Shown: positions 51,439-60,619 of the stretch, one piece after another
Layout: each line of letters opens with the position of its first letter
Numbering within the stretch: position 1 is the first letter of the stretch
NCBI GenBank assembly: GCA_958403205.1
Contig: CATXWM010000006.1
Coordinates: 1 to 64,000 of the forward strand
DNA: 64,000 bases
From: an uncultured Collinsella sp.
Lineage (GTDB): Bacteria > Actinomycetota > Coriobacteriia > Coriobacteriales > Coriobacteriaceae
Direction: 5' to 3'
Notes under the pieces: model-generated
Told to the model about the DNA's origin: nothing
Seen by the model: the letters and a program-made list of their open reading frames with translations, nothing else
The model's database searches: none
Translations under genes and position numbers: made by a program

Positions 51439-52573
51439 AGCAACCGAAACCGCGCTTGCCTGCATCCGCGAGGAAGTCGAGCACGCGTTCTCGTCGGCGC
51501 CGGGCGCCGTGCTCGAAGCCGCGCTCTCCCGGATCGCGCCCGCAGACGAGTGCGCCCGCGCCGCCGCGTACGCCGCGTGGGACTCCATCGCGCACCCCTT
51601 GGGGGGATTGGGCGACTTTGAAGATGCCGTCGCGTGTATCGCCGCAGCTCAGGGGAGCGCCGAGGTGGCCGAGTTTCCCCGTGCGCTCGCGGTATTCTTC
51701 TCCGACAACGGGGTCGTTGCCGAAGGCGTGTCGCAAAGCGGGCAAGACGTGACGCGAGCCGTCGCGCGCAACATGTGCGAGGGGGCCACGAGCGCCTGCC
51801 GCATGGCGGCGTTCGCGGGTGCCGATGTTGTGCCCGTCGACGTGGGTATGGCCCGGGGCATAGAAGACGCGCGCATGGTGCGCGCGAACGTGCGGCGGGG
51901 GAGCGGCAACATCGCGCACGGCTCCGCCATGTCTCGCGATGGGGCCGTGCGCGCGATCGAGGTTGGAATCGCCGTCGCGTGCGGGCTTGCCCGCGCCGGC
52001 GTGCGCCTTCTCGCCGCGGGCGAGATGGGCATCGGCAACACGACCACCTCGGCGGCGGTGTCCGCAGTGCTCATCGGGGCGGATGCGCGGAGCCTCGTCG
52101 GGCGCGGCGCGGGGCTCTCGGACGCCTCGCTCGCGCGCAAGCGCGACGTGGTCGAGCGCGCTATCGACGCGAACTCGCCCGATCCCGCCGACCCGATCGA
52201 CGTACTCTCGAAGGTGGGCGGTTTCGACATCGCGGCGATGTGCGGCTTCTACCTGGGGGCCGCGGCCTCGAAGGCGCCGGCGCTCCTCGACGGGGTCATA
52301 TCCTGCACGGCGGCCCTGTGCGCGGCGCGCCTGTGCCCCAACGCCTTGGGCTACCTCGTGGGCACCCACGCATCAAGCGAGCCCGCAAGCCAGGAGCTCC
52401 TTCGCGAGCTCGGCATAAAGGCACCCCTCGACGCAGGCATGCACTTGGGCGAGGGCGCGGGCGCCATGGCGTATCTGCCCCTTCTGGATTCGGCGTTGCG
52501 CGTGTACCGGGATGGGAAGACGTTCACGGCGACTGGCATGGCTGCTTACGAGCATTTCGAGGCCGGGAAATGA
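51431..52573 (+). CDS. cobT: Nicotinate-nucleotide-dimethylbenzimidazole phosphoribosyltransferase
   Basis: 380 residues; makes alpha-ribazole phosphate for the lower ligand. The core FFSDNGVVAEGVSQSGQDVT, GEMGIGNTTTSAAV and the catalytic glutamate in HLGEGAGAMAYLPLL are intact. It starts at ATG 51431 behind AGAGGAG, overlapping cbiA. No dimethylbenzimidazole-synthesis genes are present, so the base is made elsewhere or scavenged. Confidence 0.95.
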   Translation: MAEATETALACIREEVEHAFSSAPGAVLEAALSRIAPADECARAAAYAAWDSIAHPLGGLGDFEDAVACIAAAQGSAEVAEFPRALAVFFSDNGVVAEGVSQSGQDVTRAVARNMCEGATSACRMAAFAGADVVPVDVGMARGIEDARMVRANVRRGSGNIAHGSAMSRDGAVRAIEVGIAVACGLARAGVRLLAAGEMGIGNTTTSAAVSAVLIGADARSLVGRGAGLSDASLARKRDVVERAIDANSPDPADPIDVLSKVGGFDIAAMCGFYLGAAASKAPALLDGVISCTAALCAARLCPNALGYLVGTHASSEPASQELLRELGIKAPLDAGMHLGEGAGAMAYLPLLDSALRVYRDGKTFTATGMAAYEHFEAGK

Positions 52574-53118
52574 CGGTGACGTTCGTTATCGGCGCCGCCG
52601 CGAGCGGCAAGAGCGCCTATGCCGAGTCCCTGTGCCTCGGGCACGACGGCCCTCGCGTGTACCTGGCAACGATGGAGCCCTTCGGGGAAGAGGGCGCCCG
52701 CCGCATCGCGCGCCATCGGGCGCTGCGCGATGGCAAGGGGTTTTCCACCCTCGAGCGCACGCGTGACGTGGGCGCCGCAGCGTCCGGGCTTCCGTGCGGC
52801 TGCACGCTTCTTTTGGAGGACGTGGGCAACCTGGTTGCGAACGAGCTCTTCGCGGAAGGCAGCTTGTCCCCACGTGACCCCGACGCTGCGGCGCGCGAGG
52901 TGCTCGGAGGCATCGAACGGCTCGCTCAGGCCGCTGCGTATACGGTGGTGGTCACCGTCGACGTGTTCGCCGATGGGATGCGCTACGATGAGGGGACCGA
53001 GGCATGGAGGCGCGCGCTCGCGCGCGTGAACGCGGGTGTGGTGGCGCTGGCCGACCGTGCAGTCGAAGTGGTATGCGGGATTCCCGTGTGGATGAAAGGC
53101 GAAGGACCTTCAAGGTGA
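52570..53118 (+). CDS. cobU: Adenosylcobinamide kinase / guanylyltransferase
   Basis: 182-residue CobU for nucleotide-loop assembly. P-loop GAAASGKS; RIARHRALR has the histidine that takes the GMP; LLLEDVGNLVANELF and the C-terminal CGIPVWMKG are typical. All catalytic elements are present, in contrast to the CobU-like half of the fusion downstream. Confidence 0.93.
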   Translation: MTVTFVIGAAASGKSAYAESLCLGHDGPRVYLATMEPFGEEGARRIARHRALRDGKGFSTLERTRDVGAAASGLPCGCTLLLEDVGNLVANELFAEGSLSPRDPDAAAREVLGGIERLAQAAAYTVVVTVDVFADGMRYDEGTEAWRRALARVNAGVVALADRAVEVVCGIPVWMKGEGPSR

Positions 53119-53882
53119 AGATAGCAGAGGCAATCGGCGCGGCGTTCGGAACGTTCTCGCGCATCCCCGTCCCTAAATCGGCCTGGACCGATTTCGGATC
53201 AACCCATGCGCTTGCCGCGTTTCCCCTGGTGGGCCTTGCGGAAGGCTTCCTCATGACGTCGTGGGGGCACGTGGCGAAACTGCTCGGCGTGCCCGCGACC
53301 ATCGTCGCAGCCGTGCTCGTGGCGCTGCCTGTGGCGGTGACGGGAGGCATCCACCTAGACGGGCTCTGCGACACCTCCGATGCGCTTGCAAGTTGGGCCC
53401 CGCGCGAACGAAAGCTCGAGATCATGCACGACCCGCGGGCGGGCGCCTTTGGGGTTATCGGTGTTGTCGTGTACCTTATTATGCAGTTTTCCCTGTTCAC
53501 CGCGCTGCCGCTTACGGCGGGGGCGTTCCTCGCGCTTCTGTGCTCGCTCGTGTTCTCCCGCGCGCTTTCGGGGCTCGCCGTTGAATGCTGGCCTGCCGCG
53601 CGGGCGGATGGCATGGCCGCGGGGCTCTCGCCTGCGAAGAAGCGCGCGGCGATCGTCGTGCCTCTTTGCGCTTTCGCTGCGGCTTCGGCTGCAGGGATGG
53701 TCGCGTGCGCTCAGGCCGTCGGCGCCCTTATGGCGGTGGCGGGGCTTTTGGCGCTCGCGTGGTATCGCCATGTTGCCCTGTCCCGCTTCGGCGGGGTGAC
53801 GGGGGATTTGGCCGGATGGTTTCTGCAATGGGCCGAGCTCGCGATGCTTGCCATGCTGGTGGCGGGGGGCATGCTCCTATGA
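53115..53882 (+). CDS. cobS: Cobalamin synthase (adenosylcobinamide-GDP ribazoletransferase)
   Basis: 255-residue polytopic membrane enzyme joining adenosylcobinamide-GDP and alpha-ribazole. FSRIPVP near the start, GGIHLDGLCDTSDALAS and the acidic EIMHDPRAGAFGV are family signatures. GTG 53115 overlaps the cobU stop, consistent with coupling across this operon. Confidence 0.93.
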   Translation: MKIAEAIGAAFGTFSRIPVPKSAWTDFGSTHALAAFPLVGLAEGFLMTSWGHVAKLLGVPATIVAAVLVALPVAVTGGIHLDGLCDTSDALASWAPRERKLEIMHDPRAGAFGVIGVVVYLIMQFSLFTALPLTAGAFLALLCSLVFSRALSGLAVECWPAARADGMAAGLSPAKKRAAIVVPLCAFAAASAAGMVACAQAVGALMAVAGLLALAWYRHVALSRFGGVTGDLAGWFLQWAELAMLAMLVAGGMLL

Positions 53883-54880
53883 TGCTCGTGGTAGGTGGCG
53901 CGCATTCGGGGAAGAGGACCTTCGTGCGCGAAAAGCTCGGGTTCGCGGCGGACGATTTCGTCGACGCGGCGCAGCTAGCGGAGGGCGGCGTGCCCGCGGC
54001 TTTTGCCGGCCGTGTCGCGTACCGTGCTGAGGAACTCGTACGCGCGCTCGACGCTGACCGGGCGCTCGAGCGGCTGATCGGCTTCGACGCAGTGATTCTG
54101 TCCTTGGTCGGCTCGGGGGTCGTCCCCATGCGTGCGGAAGACGCCCAATGGCGCGAGCGCGCGGGGCGCCTGGGATGCGCGCTCGCTGCGCGCGCCGACG
54201 TCGTCGTGCGCATGACGTGCGGGATTCCCCAGGTCATCAAAGGAAACCTTGCCGATGCGCCTCGAGGGACGCAGGGCGCGGGCGCGCCTTTGGAAGTCGT
54301 CTTCGTGCGCCATGGTGCCACGGCGGGCACGGAAGACCATCGCTACAGCGGGGCGGGCACCGACGAGCCCCTGTCGAGCGCGGGCGAGCGCGCTTTGCGC
54401 GACCTCACGTGCAATCGTGACATGTTCCGTGTTATCACGAGCGGCATGGCCCGCACCGACCAGACGGCGCGCATCCTCTTCCCGAACGCGGAGCTTATGG
54501 CGTGCCCCGGTCTGCGCGAGATGGATTTCGGCGACTTCGAGGGGCGAAGCGCCGCCGAGCTTAAAGAGGATGCGCGCTACCGCGCCTGGGTAGACTCCTG
54601 GTGCGAGACGCGCTGCCCGCATGGCGAGGGCAAGAGCGATTTCACCCGCCGCGTCGTCGCGGCGTTTCGGGAGGCGTGCGAATCGGAGTGTGCCCAGGGG
54701 AGCGGGCGCGCCGTCTTCGTCGTTCACGCGGGTACCGTGAAAGCGCTACTCTCCGAGCTAGCTGTCCCGAAAATGGGATACTTCGACGTGCATACCGAGC
54801 CGGGTGGCGCATGGGCCGCCACCTGGGATGGGCGCTGCCTTCGCGACGTTCGCCCCGCTTCGGGGGTCGATGCCCGGTGA
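53879..54880 (+). CDS. cobC: Fusion of degenerate CobU-like domain and CobC-type phosphatase
   Basis: 333 residues. Residues 1-122 resemble a shortened CobU: GGAHSGKRTFV is a P-loop in which the Ser/Thr after lysine is arginine, and the domain ends CGIPQVIKG. The guanylylated-histidine motif is missing. Residues 139-333 form a histidine phosphatase with VVFVRHGATAG, SGMARTDQTARILF, EMDFGDFEGR and VVHAGTVKAL, the CobC alpha-ribazole phosphatase type. The fused CobU half may be structural or regulatory, since a complete CobU is two genes upstream. Confidence 0.85.
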   Translation: MMLVVGGAHSGKRTFVREKLGFAADDFVDAAQLAEGGVPAAFAGRVAYRAEELVRALDADRALERLIGFDAVILSLVGSGVVPMRAEDAQWRERAGRLGCALAARADVVVRMTCGIPQVIKGNLADAPRGTQGAGAPLEVVFVRHGATAGTEDHRYSGAGTDEPLSSAGERALRDLTCNRDMFRVITSGMARTDQTARILFPNAELMACPGLREMDFGDFEGRSAAELKEDARYRAWVDSWCETRCPHGEGKSDFTRRVVAAFREACESECAQGSGRAVFVVHAGTVKALLSELAVPKMGYFDVHTEPGGAWAATWDGRCLRDVRPASGVDAR

Positions 54881-55854
54881 GGACGATTCTTGCCGTCGCC
54901 GTCGGGTTCGCGGCCGACCTTGCCTTCGGCGACCCGCGCTGGCTTCCCCATCCCGTCGTCGCTATGGGGCGCGCGATCACGTGGGCCGAAGGCCGCCTGC
55001 GGGGCGCATTCCCGCAAACGTCCGCGGGCACGCGTGCCGCAGGGCTTGTGCTCGCCGTGGCGCTTCCGCTTGCGTGTGGGCTTTTGACCTGGGGAATCCT
55101 GCATCTTTGCGGCATGGTTCACTCCGGCTTGCGCTTCGTGGCCGAGGCGTGGGCGAGCTATCAGATTCTCGCGGCATGCGAGCTGCGCCGCCAGAGCCTG
55201 GCCGTGGCCCGCGCGTTCTCGAAGGGCGGCCTTGTCGCGGCGCGCGAAGCCGTCGGGCTCATCGTGGGACGCGACACGTCTGTTCTCGACGAGCAGGGCG
55301 TCGCGCGCGCCGCCGTGGAAACGGTGGCGGAGAACGCGAGCGACGGCGTCATCGCGCCGCTTTTCTACCTTATGATCGGGGGTGCGCCCTTGGGCATGGC
55401 GTACAAGGCGGTGAACACGCTCGACAGCATGGTGGGCTACAAAAACGAGCGCTACATCGACTTCGGCCGCGCCTCGGCGCGCCTCGACGATGCGGTGAAC
55501 TGGATTCCCTCGCGCTTATCGGCCCTGTTCATGATCGCCGTGTGCCCGATCGTCGGGCTCGACGCGCGCGGGGCGGCGCGCATCTGGCGCCGCGACAGGC
55601 GTCGCCATGTGAGCCCCAACTCGGCGCAGACCGAGTCAGCGTGTGCGGGCGCGCTCGGGCTGCGCCTGGCAGGACCCGCTGTGTATTTCGGCAAGCTCGT
55701 TGAGAAACCGACGATAGGCGACGCGTCCCGTGAAATCGAGTGGGGCGACATCGCCCGGGCGACAAGGCTCATGCTCGCCGCGTCCGTATGCGCGCTCGTC
55801 GTCTTCGGCGCCGCGCGCGCGGCGGTCGTGCTCGCCGTGGGGGCGATGGCATGA
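54877..55854 (+). CDS. cbiB: Adenosylcobinamide-phosphate synthase
   Basis: 325-residue membrane protein attaching the aminopropanol arm. DLAFGDPRWLPHPVVAMGRAI, ETVAENASDGVIAPLFY, KAVNTLDSMVGYKNERY and SPNSAQTESACAGALG are conserved CbiB stretches. GTG 54877 overlaps the preceding stop. It precedes cobD, which supplies its aminopropanol phosphate substrate. Confidence 0.94.
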   Translation: MRTILAVAVGFAADLAFGDPRWLPHPVVAMGRAITWAEGRLRGAFPQTSAGTRAAGLVLAVALPLACGLLTWGILHLCGMVHSGLRFVAEAWASYQILAACELRRQSLAVARAFSKGGLVAAREAVGLIVGRDTSVLDEQGVARAAVETVAENASDGVIAPLFYLMIGGAPLGMAYKAVNTLDSMVGYKNERYIDFGRASARLDDAVNWIPSRLSALFMIAVCPIVGLDARGAARIWRRDRRRHVSPNSAQTESACAGALGLRLAGPAVYFGKLVEKPTIGDASREIEWGDIARATRLMLAASVCALVVFGAARAAVVLAVGAMA

Positions 55855-57074
55855 GGGAAGACCACGCCGCGTCCCGGGCTGCCGGGGGAATCCTGCGCGC
55901 CCGTGCGCATGGGGGCAGCTCGCAATCGCTCGGCATCGCTTGCGAAGGGGGCGCCTCCGACCTCATCGACTTCTCGGTGAACGTGAATCCGGCAGGCCCC
56001 TCGCCGCGCGCCGTCGCCGCAGCTTGCAAGGCGCTTTCTCGAATCGACGCCTACCCCGATAGGGAAAGCCTCGCCCTCGTTCGCGCCCTAGCGCGCGCCC
56101 AGGGCATTCCCGAAGATACTATCGTCTGCGGCGCGGGCGCGTCCGACATCATCTGGCGGCTCGCCGCGGCGGTACGCCCGAAACGCATCGTCGTGTGCGC
56201 GCCGACGTTCTCTGAATATGCGGAGGCGGCATCGTACTACGGCGCATGCGTGCAGGAGTTCCCGCTCTCCGAGGCGGACGACTTCGACGTGCCCGCCTCC
56301 TTCGCCCGCGCGATCGAGGGGCCGGGAGACGTGGCGTACCTCTGCAATCCGAACAACCCGACGGGGCGCCTCGTCGACCCCCGCGTGATCGATGCCGCGG
56401 CTTGCCGCTGCGAGCAGGCGGGCGCGCTGCTCGTCGTGGACGAGTGCTTCCTCGGATTTGCGCCCGACGCCCGCGAAAGGAGCGTGGCCTCACGCGCCGC
56501 GTGTTCGCACCATGTGGCCGTGCTCTCCGCGTTCACCAAGCTCTACGGAATGGCAGGGTTGCGGTTGGGGTATCTGATCAGCGGAAACGCCCAACTCATC
56601 GAGGGGATTCGTCGGGCGGGGCAAGCGTGGCCCGTCTCTTCGGTCGCCGAGGCCGCGGGCATCGCCGCCCTGGAAGACGTCGAATACGTCTCGCGCACGC
56701 GCGATGTATTGGCGGGCGAGCGAGCGTGGCTTTCCCACGAGCTCTCCTCGCTCGGGCTTTCCGTCGTGCCGTCGGATGCGAACTTCCTTTTAGTCCGCAC
56801 GCCGACGAAAGACATCCCCGAGCGCCTGTATAAACAGGGGGTTTTGGTCCGCACGTGCGACTCGTTTTCGGTACTGTCCCGTTTCTGGTGCCGCGTCGCG
56901 GTGCGCACGCGCAAGGAGAACGCCCGGCTTGTGATGGCGTTCAGTCGCGCGCTTCGGGCGGAAGGCGCTTCGGGCGAAGGCGAACCCGACGAACGGGGCG
57001 GCGCTTCTTGCAGCGGCGCTATGGTGGGCGCGGATGGCCGAGGCTCGGAGAAGGAGGTCGATACCCGTGGGTAG
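55851..57074 (+). CDS. cobD: Threonine-phosphate decarboxylase
   Basis: 407-residue PLP enzyme making (R)-1-amino-2-propanol phosphate. The aminotransferase fold shows DFSVNVNPAGPSP, CNPNNPTGRLVD, VVDECFLGF and the PLP lysine in SAFTKLYGMAGLRLGY. The C-terminal tail of about 35 residues is G/S/E-rich and may be poorly structured. ATG 55851 overlaps the cbiB stop. Confidence 0.93.
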   Translation: MREDHAASRAAGGILRARAHGGSSQSLGIACEGGASDLIDFSVNVNPAGPSPRAVAAACKALSRIDAYPDRESLALVRALARAQGIPEDTIVCGAGASDIIWRLAAAVRPKRIVVCAPTFSEYAEAASYYGACVQEFPLSEADDFDVPASFARAIEGPGDVAYLCNPNNPTGRLVDPRVIDAAACRCEQAGALLVVDECFLGFAPDARERSVASRAACSHHVAVLSAFTKLYGMAGLRLGYLISGNAQLIEGIRRAGQAWPVSSVAEAAGIAALEDVEYVSRTRDVLAGERAWLSHELSSLGLSVVPSDANFLLVRTPTKDIPERLYKQGVLVRTCDSFSVLSRFWCRVAVRTRKENARLVMAFSRALRAEGASGEGEPDERGGASCSGAMVGADGRGSEKEVDTRG

Positions 57075-58566
57075 GGCGAAGCCCATCATGATCCAGGGCA
57101 CCATGTCGAACGCGGGGAAGAGCCTGCTTGCGGCGGGGCTGTGCCGTGTGCTTTCGCAGGACGGCCTGCGCGTGGCTCCCTTCAAGAGCCAGAACATGGC
57201 GCTCAACAGCGGTGTCACGGCCGACGGGCTCGAGATGGGGCGCGCCCAGATCATGCAGGCCGAGGCGTGCGGCATCGCGCCCGACGTGCGCATGAACCCC
57301 ATCCTGCTCAAGCCCGAAAGCGACCACCGGAGCCAGCTTATCGTGGCCGGCAAGGCGCAGGGAGCCTTTGCTGCGAGGGACTACTTCGCGCGAAAGAAGG
57401 CGCTCATGCCGCAGATTTTGGAGGCGTTCGATTCGCTCGCGGAGGAAAACGACGTCATCGTCATCGAGGGCGCCGGCAGCCCCGTCGAAATCAACCTTGC
57501 CGAAAACGACATCGTCAACATGGGGCTCGCGCGCGCCGTGTCCTCCCCCGTGCTGCTCGCGGGCGACATCGACCCAGGCGGGGTGTTTGCCCAGCTCTAC
57601 GGCACGGTCGCGCTCTTTGCGCCCGAGGATCGTGCGCTTTTGCGGGGGCTTGTGGTGAACAAGTTCCGCGGCGATGTGGAAATCCTGCGCCCGGGTTTGG
57701 CCCCGCTCGAGAAGATGTGCGGGGTTCCCGTCGTGGGGGTCGTGCCGTATCTTACGCTCGACCTGGACGACGAGGACTCGCTCGCGCCGCGCCTATCTGC
57801 CCGCGAGGCGCGCGGTGTCATCGACGTCGCCGTCGTGCGCCTTCCGCATCTGTCGAACTTCACCGATTTCGACCCGCTTTCGCGCGTGCCCGGCGTGGGC
57901 GTGCGCTATGTTTCCTCGACGACCGATCTGGGCCGGCCCGACCTGGTGGTGCTCCCCGGCTCGAAGACCACGCTCGACGACGCGCGCTGGCTTGCGGCTA
58001 GCGGCATCGGAGCCTGTGTACGCGCGCTTTCGGGCGCGGGCACGCCGGTGCTCGGCATATGCGGAGGCTACCAGCTTTTGGGAGACGAGCTTTCCGACCC
58101 GCACGGCAGGGAAGGCGCTGGCACCGCGCGCGGGCTCGGGCTCATTCCTGCAAGTACGGTGTTCAAGGAGGAAAAGCGCCTCGCCCAATCGGAGCTGCGC
58201 ATCACGGGCGCCCAAGGCGCGTTCTCGGTGTGGAACGGCATGACGGCGCGCGGGTACGAGATTCACGACGGCGAAACGACCGTCTCCTGCGCCCCTGCGG
58301 GCACGATTGGCGGCAAACCAGAAGGCGCGGCCTGCGGAAACGTGTTCGGAACCTATCTCCACGGCCTGTTCGACGAACCGGGGGTGGCACTCGCCCTCGC
58401 GCGCTCGCTCGCGCGCATGCGCGGCCTGCCCGAGAGCGTCGTGGGTGCTGAGGGCGCGGTGTCCGCGGCCGATCATCGTGCGCGCGAGTTCGACCGCCTG
58501 GCCGACTCCGTGCGCGGGGCGCTCGACATGGAGTATGTCTACCGCATTATCGAGGAGGGCGTATGA
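57067..58566 (+). CDS. cbiP: Cobyric acid synthase
   Basis: 499-residue glutamine-dependent amidase adding amides at b, d, e and g. IMIQGTMSNAGKSLLAAGLCR, KSQNMALNS and EIN-ENDIVNMGLAR are signatures; the glutaminase cysteine is in LGICGGYQLLG. GTG 57067 is chosen because AAGGAGG lies 7 bases upstream; ATG 57034 would add a basic, non-conserved extension. Confidence 0.95.
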   Translation: MGRAKPIMIQGTMSNAGKSLLAAGLCRVLSQDGLRVAPFKSQNMALNSGVTADGLEMGRAQIMQAEACGIAPDVRMNPILLKPESDHRSQLIVAGKAQGAFAARDYFARKKALMPQILEAFDSLAEENDVIVIEGAGSPVEINLAENDIVNMGLARAVSSPVLLAGDIDPGGVFAQLYGTVALFAPEDRALLRGLVVNKFRGDVEILRPGLAPLEKMCGVPVVGVVPYLTLDLDDEDSLAPRLSAREARGVIDVAVVRLPHLSNFTDFDPLSRVPGVGVRYVSSTTDLGRPDLVVLPGSKTTLDDARWLAASGIGACVRALSGAGTPVLGICGGYQLLGDELSDPHGREGAGTARGLGLIPASTVFKEEKRLAQSELRITGAQGAFSVWNGMTARGYEIHDGETTVSCAPAGTIGGKPEGAACGNVFGTYLHGLFDEPGVALALARSLARMRGLPESVVGAEGAVSAADHRAREFDRLADSVRGALDMEYVYRIIEEGV

Positions 58567-59078
58567 TCCACGTGTATCATGGCGACGGCAAAGGCAAGAC
58601 CACGGCGGCGATGGGCCTCGCCCTTCGCATGCTCGCCGCAGGCCGCCGCGTCGTCGTCGTGCAGTTCCTGAAAGACGGCGAAAGCGGGGAGGTGCGCCTG
58701 CTCGCCGAGCATTTCGGCGTGCCCGTGTTCGCGGGGAAGGCGTCGGACAAGTTTACCTGGTCCATGACGTCGGAAGAACTTGCCGCGACGCGCGAGCTGC
58801 ACGATGGGAACCTCGCTTCCGCGCTCGCCGAGCTCGAGGGCGCGCAGGAGGGGCTGCTCGTGCTCGACGAGGCGCTCGACGCGCTTTCGAAGGGGCTTGT
58901 CGACGAGGCGCTCGTGGACCGCGCGCTCGATATGTCCGCGCGCGGCGTCGAAGTAGCGCTCACCGGGCGCGCGCCTTCCCGCAAGATCGTGGAGAAGGCC
59001 GACTACATAACCGAGATGCGGTGCGAGAAACACCCCTACGAGCAGGGGATATGTGCAAGGGAAGGAGTGGAGTACTAG
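58563..59078 (+). CDS. cobA: Corrinoid adenosyltransferase (CobA/CobO type)
   Basis: 171 residues; transfers the adenosyl group of ATP to cobalt(I). The P-loop HGDGKGKTTAAMGLALR is characteristic, with VVQFLKDG and LDEALDAL following. ATG 58563 overlaps the cbiP stop and the next gene follows directly. Confidence 0.95.
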   Translation: MIHVYHGDGKGKTTAAMGLALRMLAAGRRVVVVQFLKDGESGEVRLLAEHFGVPVFAGKASDKFTWSMTSEELAATRELHDGNLASALAELEGAQEGLLVLDEALDALSKGLVDEALVDRALDMSARGVEVALTGRAPSRKIVEKADYITEMRCEKHPYEQGICAREGVEY

Positions 59079-59720
59079 ATGGATTCCAAGGAGATGGCGC
59101 CCGGCGACATCGAGCGGCGCAGCTTTGAGATCATCACCGAAGAGCTCGGCGGCCGCACGTTCCCGCCGCTCGAAGAGCCCGTCGTGAAGCGCGTCATCCA
59201 CACCACTGCTGACTTCTCGTACGCCGATTCCCTCGTGTTCACCCATGACGCCGCGCACTGTGCGCTCGACGCACTGCGCGCAGGGGCCACGGTGCTCACC
59301 GACACGAACATGGCGCTCGCAGGCATAAGCAAGCCCGCGCTCGCGAAGATCGGCTGCCAGGCCGTGTGCTACATGGCCGACCCGGATGTCGCCGCAACGG
59401 CGCGCGCCGCGGGCACGACTCGCGCCGTTGCGAGCATGGACAAAGCTTGCGGCATCGAGGGTCCGCTCATCGTGGCCGTCGGTAACGCTCCCACAGCACT
59501 TCTGCGCCTCGCCGAGCTCATGGACGCGGGGAAGATCGCGCCCGCGCTCGTCGTTGGGGTGCCGGTCGGGTTTGTGAACGTGGTCGAGGCGAAAGAGGAG
59601 CTACTTGCGCGACGCGTGCCGGCCATCGTCGCGAGGGGTCGCAAGGGCGGCTCGACCGTGGCGGCTGCCATTATGAACGCGCTGCTCTACCAGATCACGC
59701 GCCCAGGCGGCCCGAAGTGA
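59079..59720 (+). CDS. cbiC: Cobalt-precorrin-8 methylmutase
   Basis: 213 residues; moves a methyl group from C11 to C12, giving cobyrinate. The catalytic histidine is in RVIHTTADFSYADSL; TDTNMALAGISK and VGVPVGFVNVVEAKE are conserved. Its ATG lies on the heels of cobA, and the stop overlaps cbiJ. Confidence 0.95.
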   Translation: MDSKEMAPGDIERRSFEIITEELGGRTFPPLEEPVVKRVIHTTADFSYADSLVFTHDAAHCALDALRAGATVLTDTNMALAGISKPALAKIGCQAVCYMADPDVAATARAAGTTRAVASMDKACGIEGPLIVAVGNAPTALLRLAELMDAGKIAPALVVGVPVGFVNVVEAKEELLARRVPAIVARGRKGGSTVAAAIMNALLYQITRPGGPK

Positions 59721-60490
59721 CGGCGCCCGCATCCGCGCCGGCGCTGCGCATCTTCGCCGGCACCACCGAGGGCCGCCTTCTGTGCGAATGGGCGAGCGGG
59801 GCGGGCATCCCCGCCCGTGCCTACGCGGCAACCGAGTACGGAGGCGAGCTTTTGGGCGAGCTTCCGGGCATCGAGGTGCATGCGGGCAGGCTCGACGAGG
59901 CCGACATGGAGCGCGAGCTTTCCGGCGCGCGCATCGTCGTCGACGCCACGCATCCCTTCGCTACGCTCGCAAGCGGCAACATCCGGGCCGCTTCGCTCGC
60001 CGTGGGTTCACGATGCTTGCGCCTTGCGCGCCCGGTCGAGGCGCTGCCCAAAGGCGTCGTCTCGGTCACGTCGATTGCCTGCGCGGCGCGCTTTCTCTGC
60101 GAGAACCCGGGTCGCGCGCTTCTCACGACGGGGAGCAAGGAGCTTGCTCCCTACACGAGCGTCGCCGATTACGCGGAGCGCTTCTTCGTGCGTGTGCTCC
60201 CGCTGCCCGGTGCTATAACGAAGTGCATCGACGCGGGGTTTTCGCCATCGCACATCATCGGCATGCAGGGGCCCTTCACCCGCGAGCTCAATGAGGCGAT
60301 GCTTCGGCAGGTGGGCGCCCAGTGGCTTGTGACCAAGGACTCGGGAACCGTAGGCGGCACGGCCGAGAAGCTCGCCGCCGCGCGCGACGCGGGAGCGCGC
60401 TGCATCGTGGTCACCCGTCCCGTCGAGGGAGGCGGGGCCCTTTCGCTTAGGGAAGTGGAAGACGCGCTCTTACGGGAGTTCGCGCGCTAG
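59717..60490 (+). CDS. cbiJ: Cobalt-precorrin-6A reductase
   Basis: 257-residue NAD(P)H-dependent reductase of the macrocycle. FAGTTEGRLLCEWA, VVDATHPFATLAS, LLTTGSKELAPY and GMQGPFTRELNEAML fit CbiJ/CobK. The GTG at 59717 overlaps cbiC. It is the last gene of the operon; a G+C-rich stretch with a transposase fragment follows. Confidence 0.93.
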   Translation: MTAPASAPALRIFAGTTEGRLLCEWASGAGIPARAYAATEYGGELLGELPGIEVHAGRLDEADMERELSGARIVVDATHPFATLASGNIRAASLAVGSRCLRLARPVEALPKGVVSVTSIACAARFLCENPGRALLTTGSKELAPYTSVADYAERFFVRVLPLPGAITKCIDAGFSPSHIIGMQGPFTRELNEAMLRQVGAQWLVTKDSGTVGGTAEKLAAARDAGARCIVVTRPVEGGGALSLREVEDALLREFAR

Positions 60491-60524
60491 GCGCTCGCCG
60501 CGCCTGTGCGCCCTCCCGCCCGCG

Positions 60525-60611
60525 AAGAGGAGCGCCCCGAGCAAGCTCGACCCTTACAAGCCCGTCATCCGCCAAAAGCTCGAGGACGACGCGCGGAACT
60601 GGCGCAAGCAG
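60525..60611 (+). pseudogene. IS21-type transposase (IstA) fragment
   Basis: 29 codons in one frame read SKLDPYKPVIRQKLEDD followed by ARNWRKQ, the IstA pattern KLDPxK-x-I-x-LEED-RKQ. Nothing of the rest of the gene is present. The match breaks off at RKQ just before the palindromic repeat, so the insertion element is truncated at the island edge. Confidence 0.6.
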
Positions 60612-60619
60612 CCCTTCAA

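Noticed and set aside
51634..52570. Long overlapping arginine/glycine-rich frames inside cobT and cobU
   Set aside because: Out-of-frame translations of G+C-rich codons; real starts with overlapping stops explain the region.
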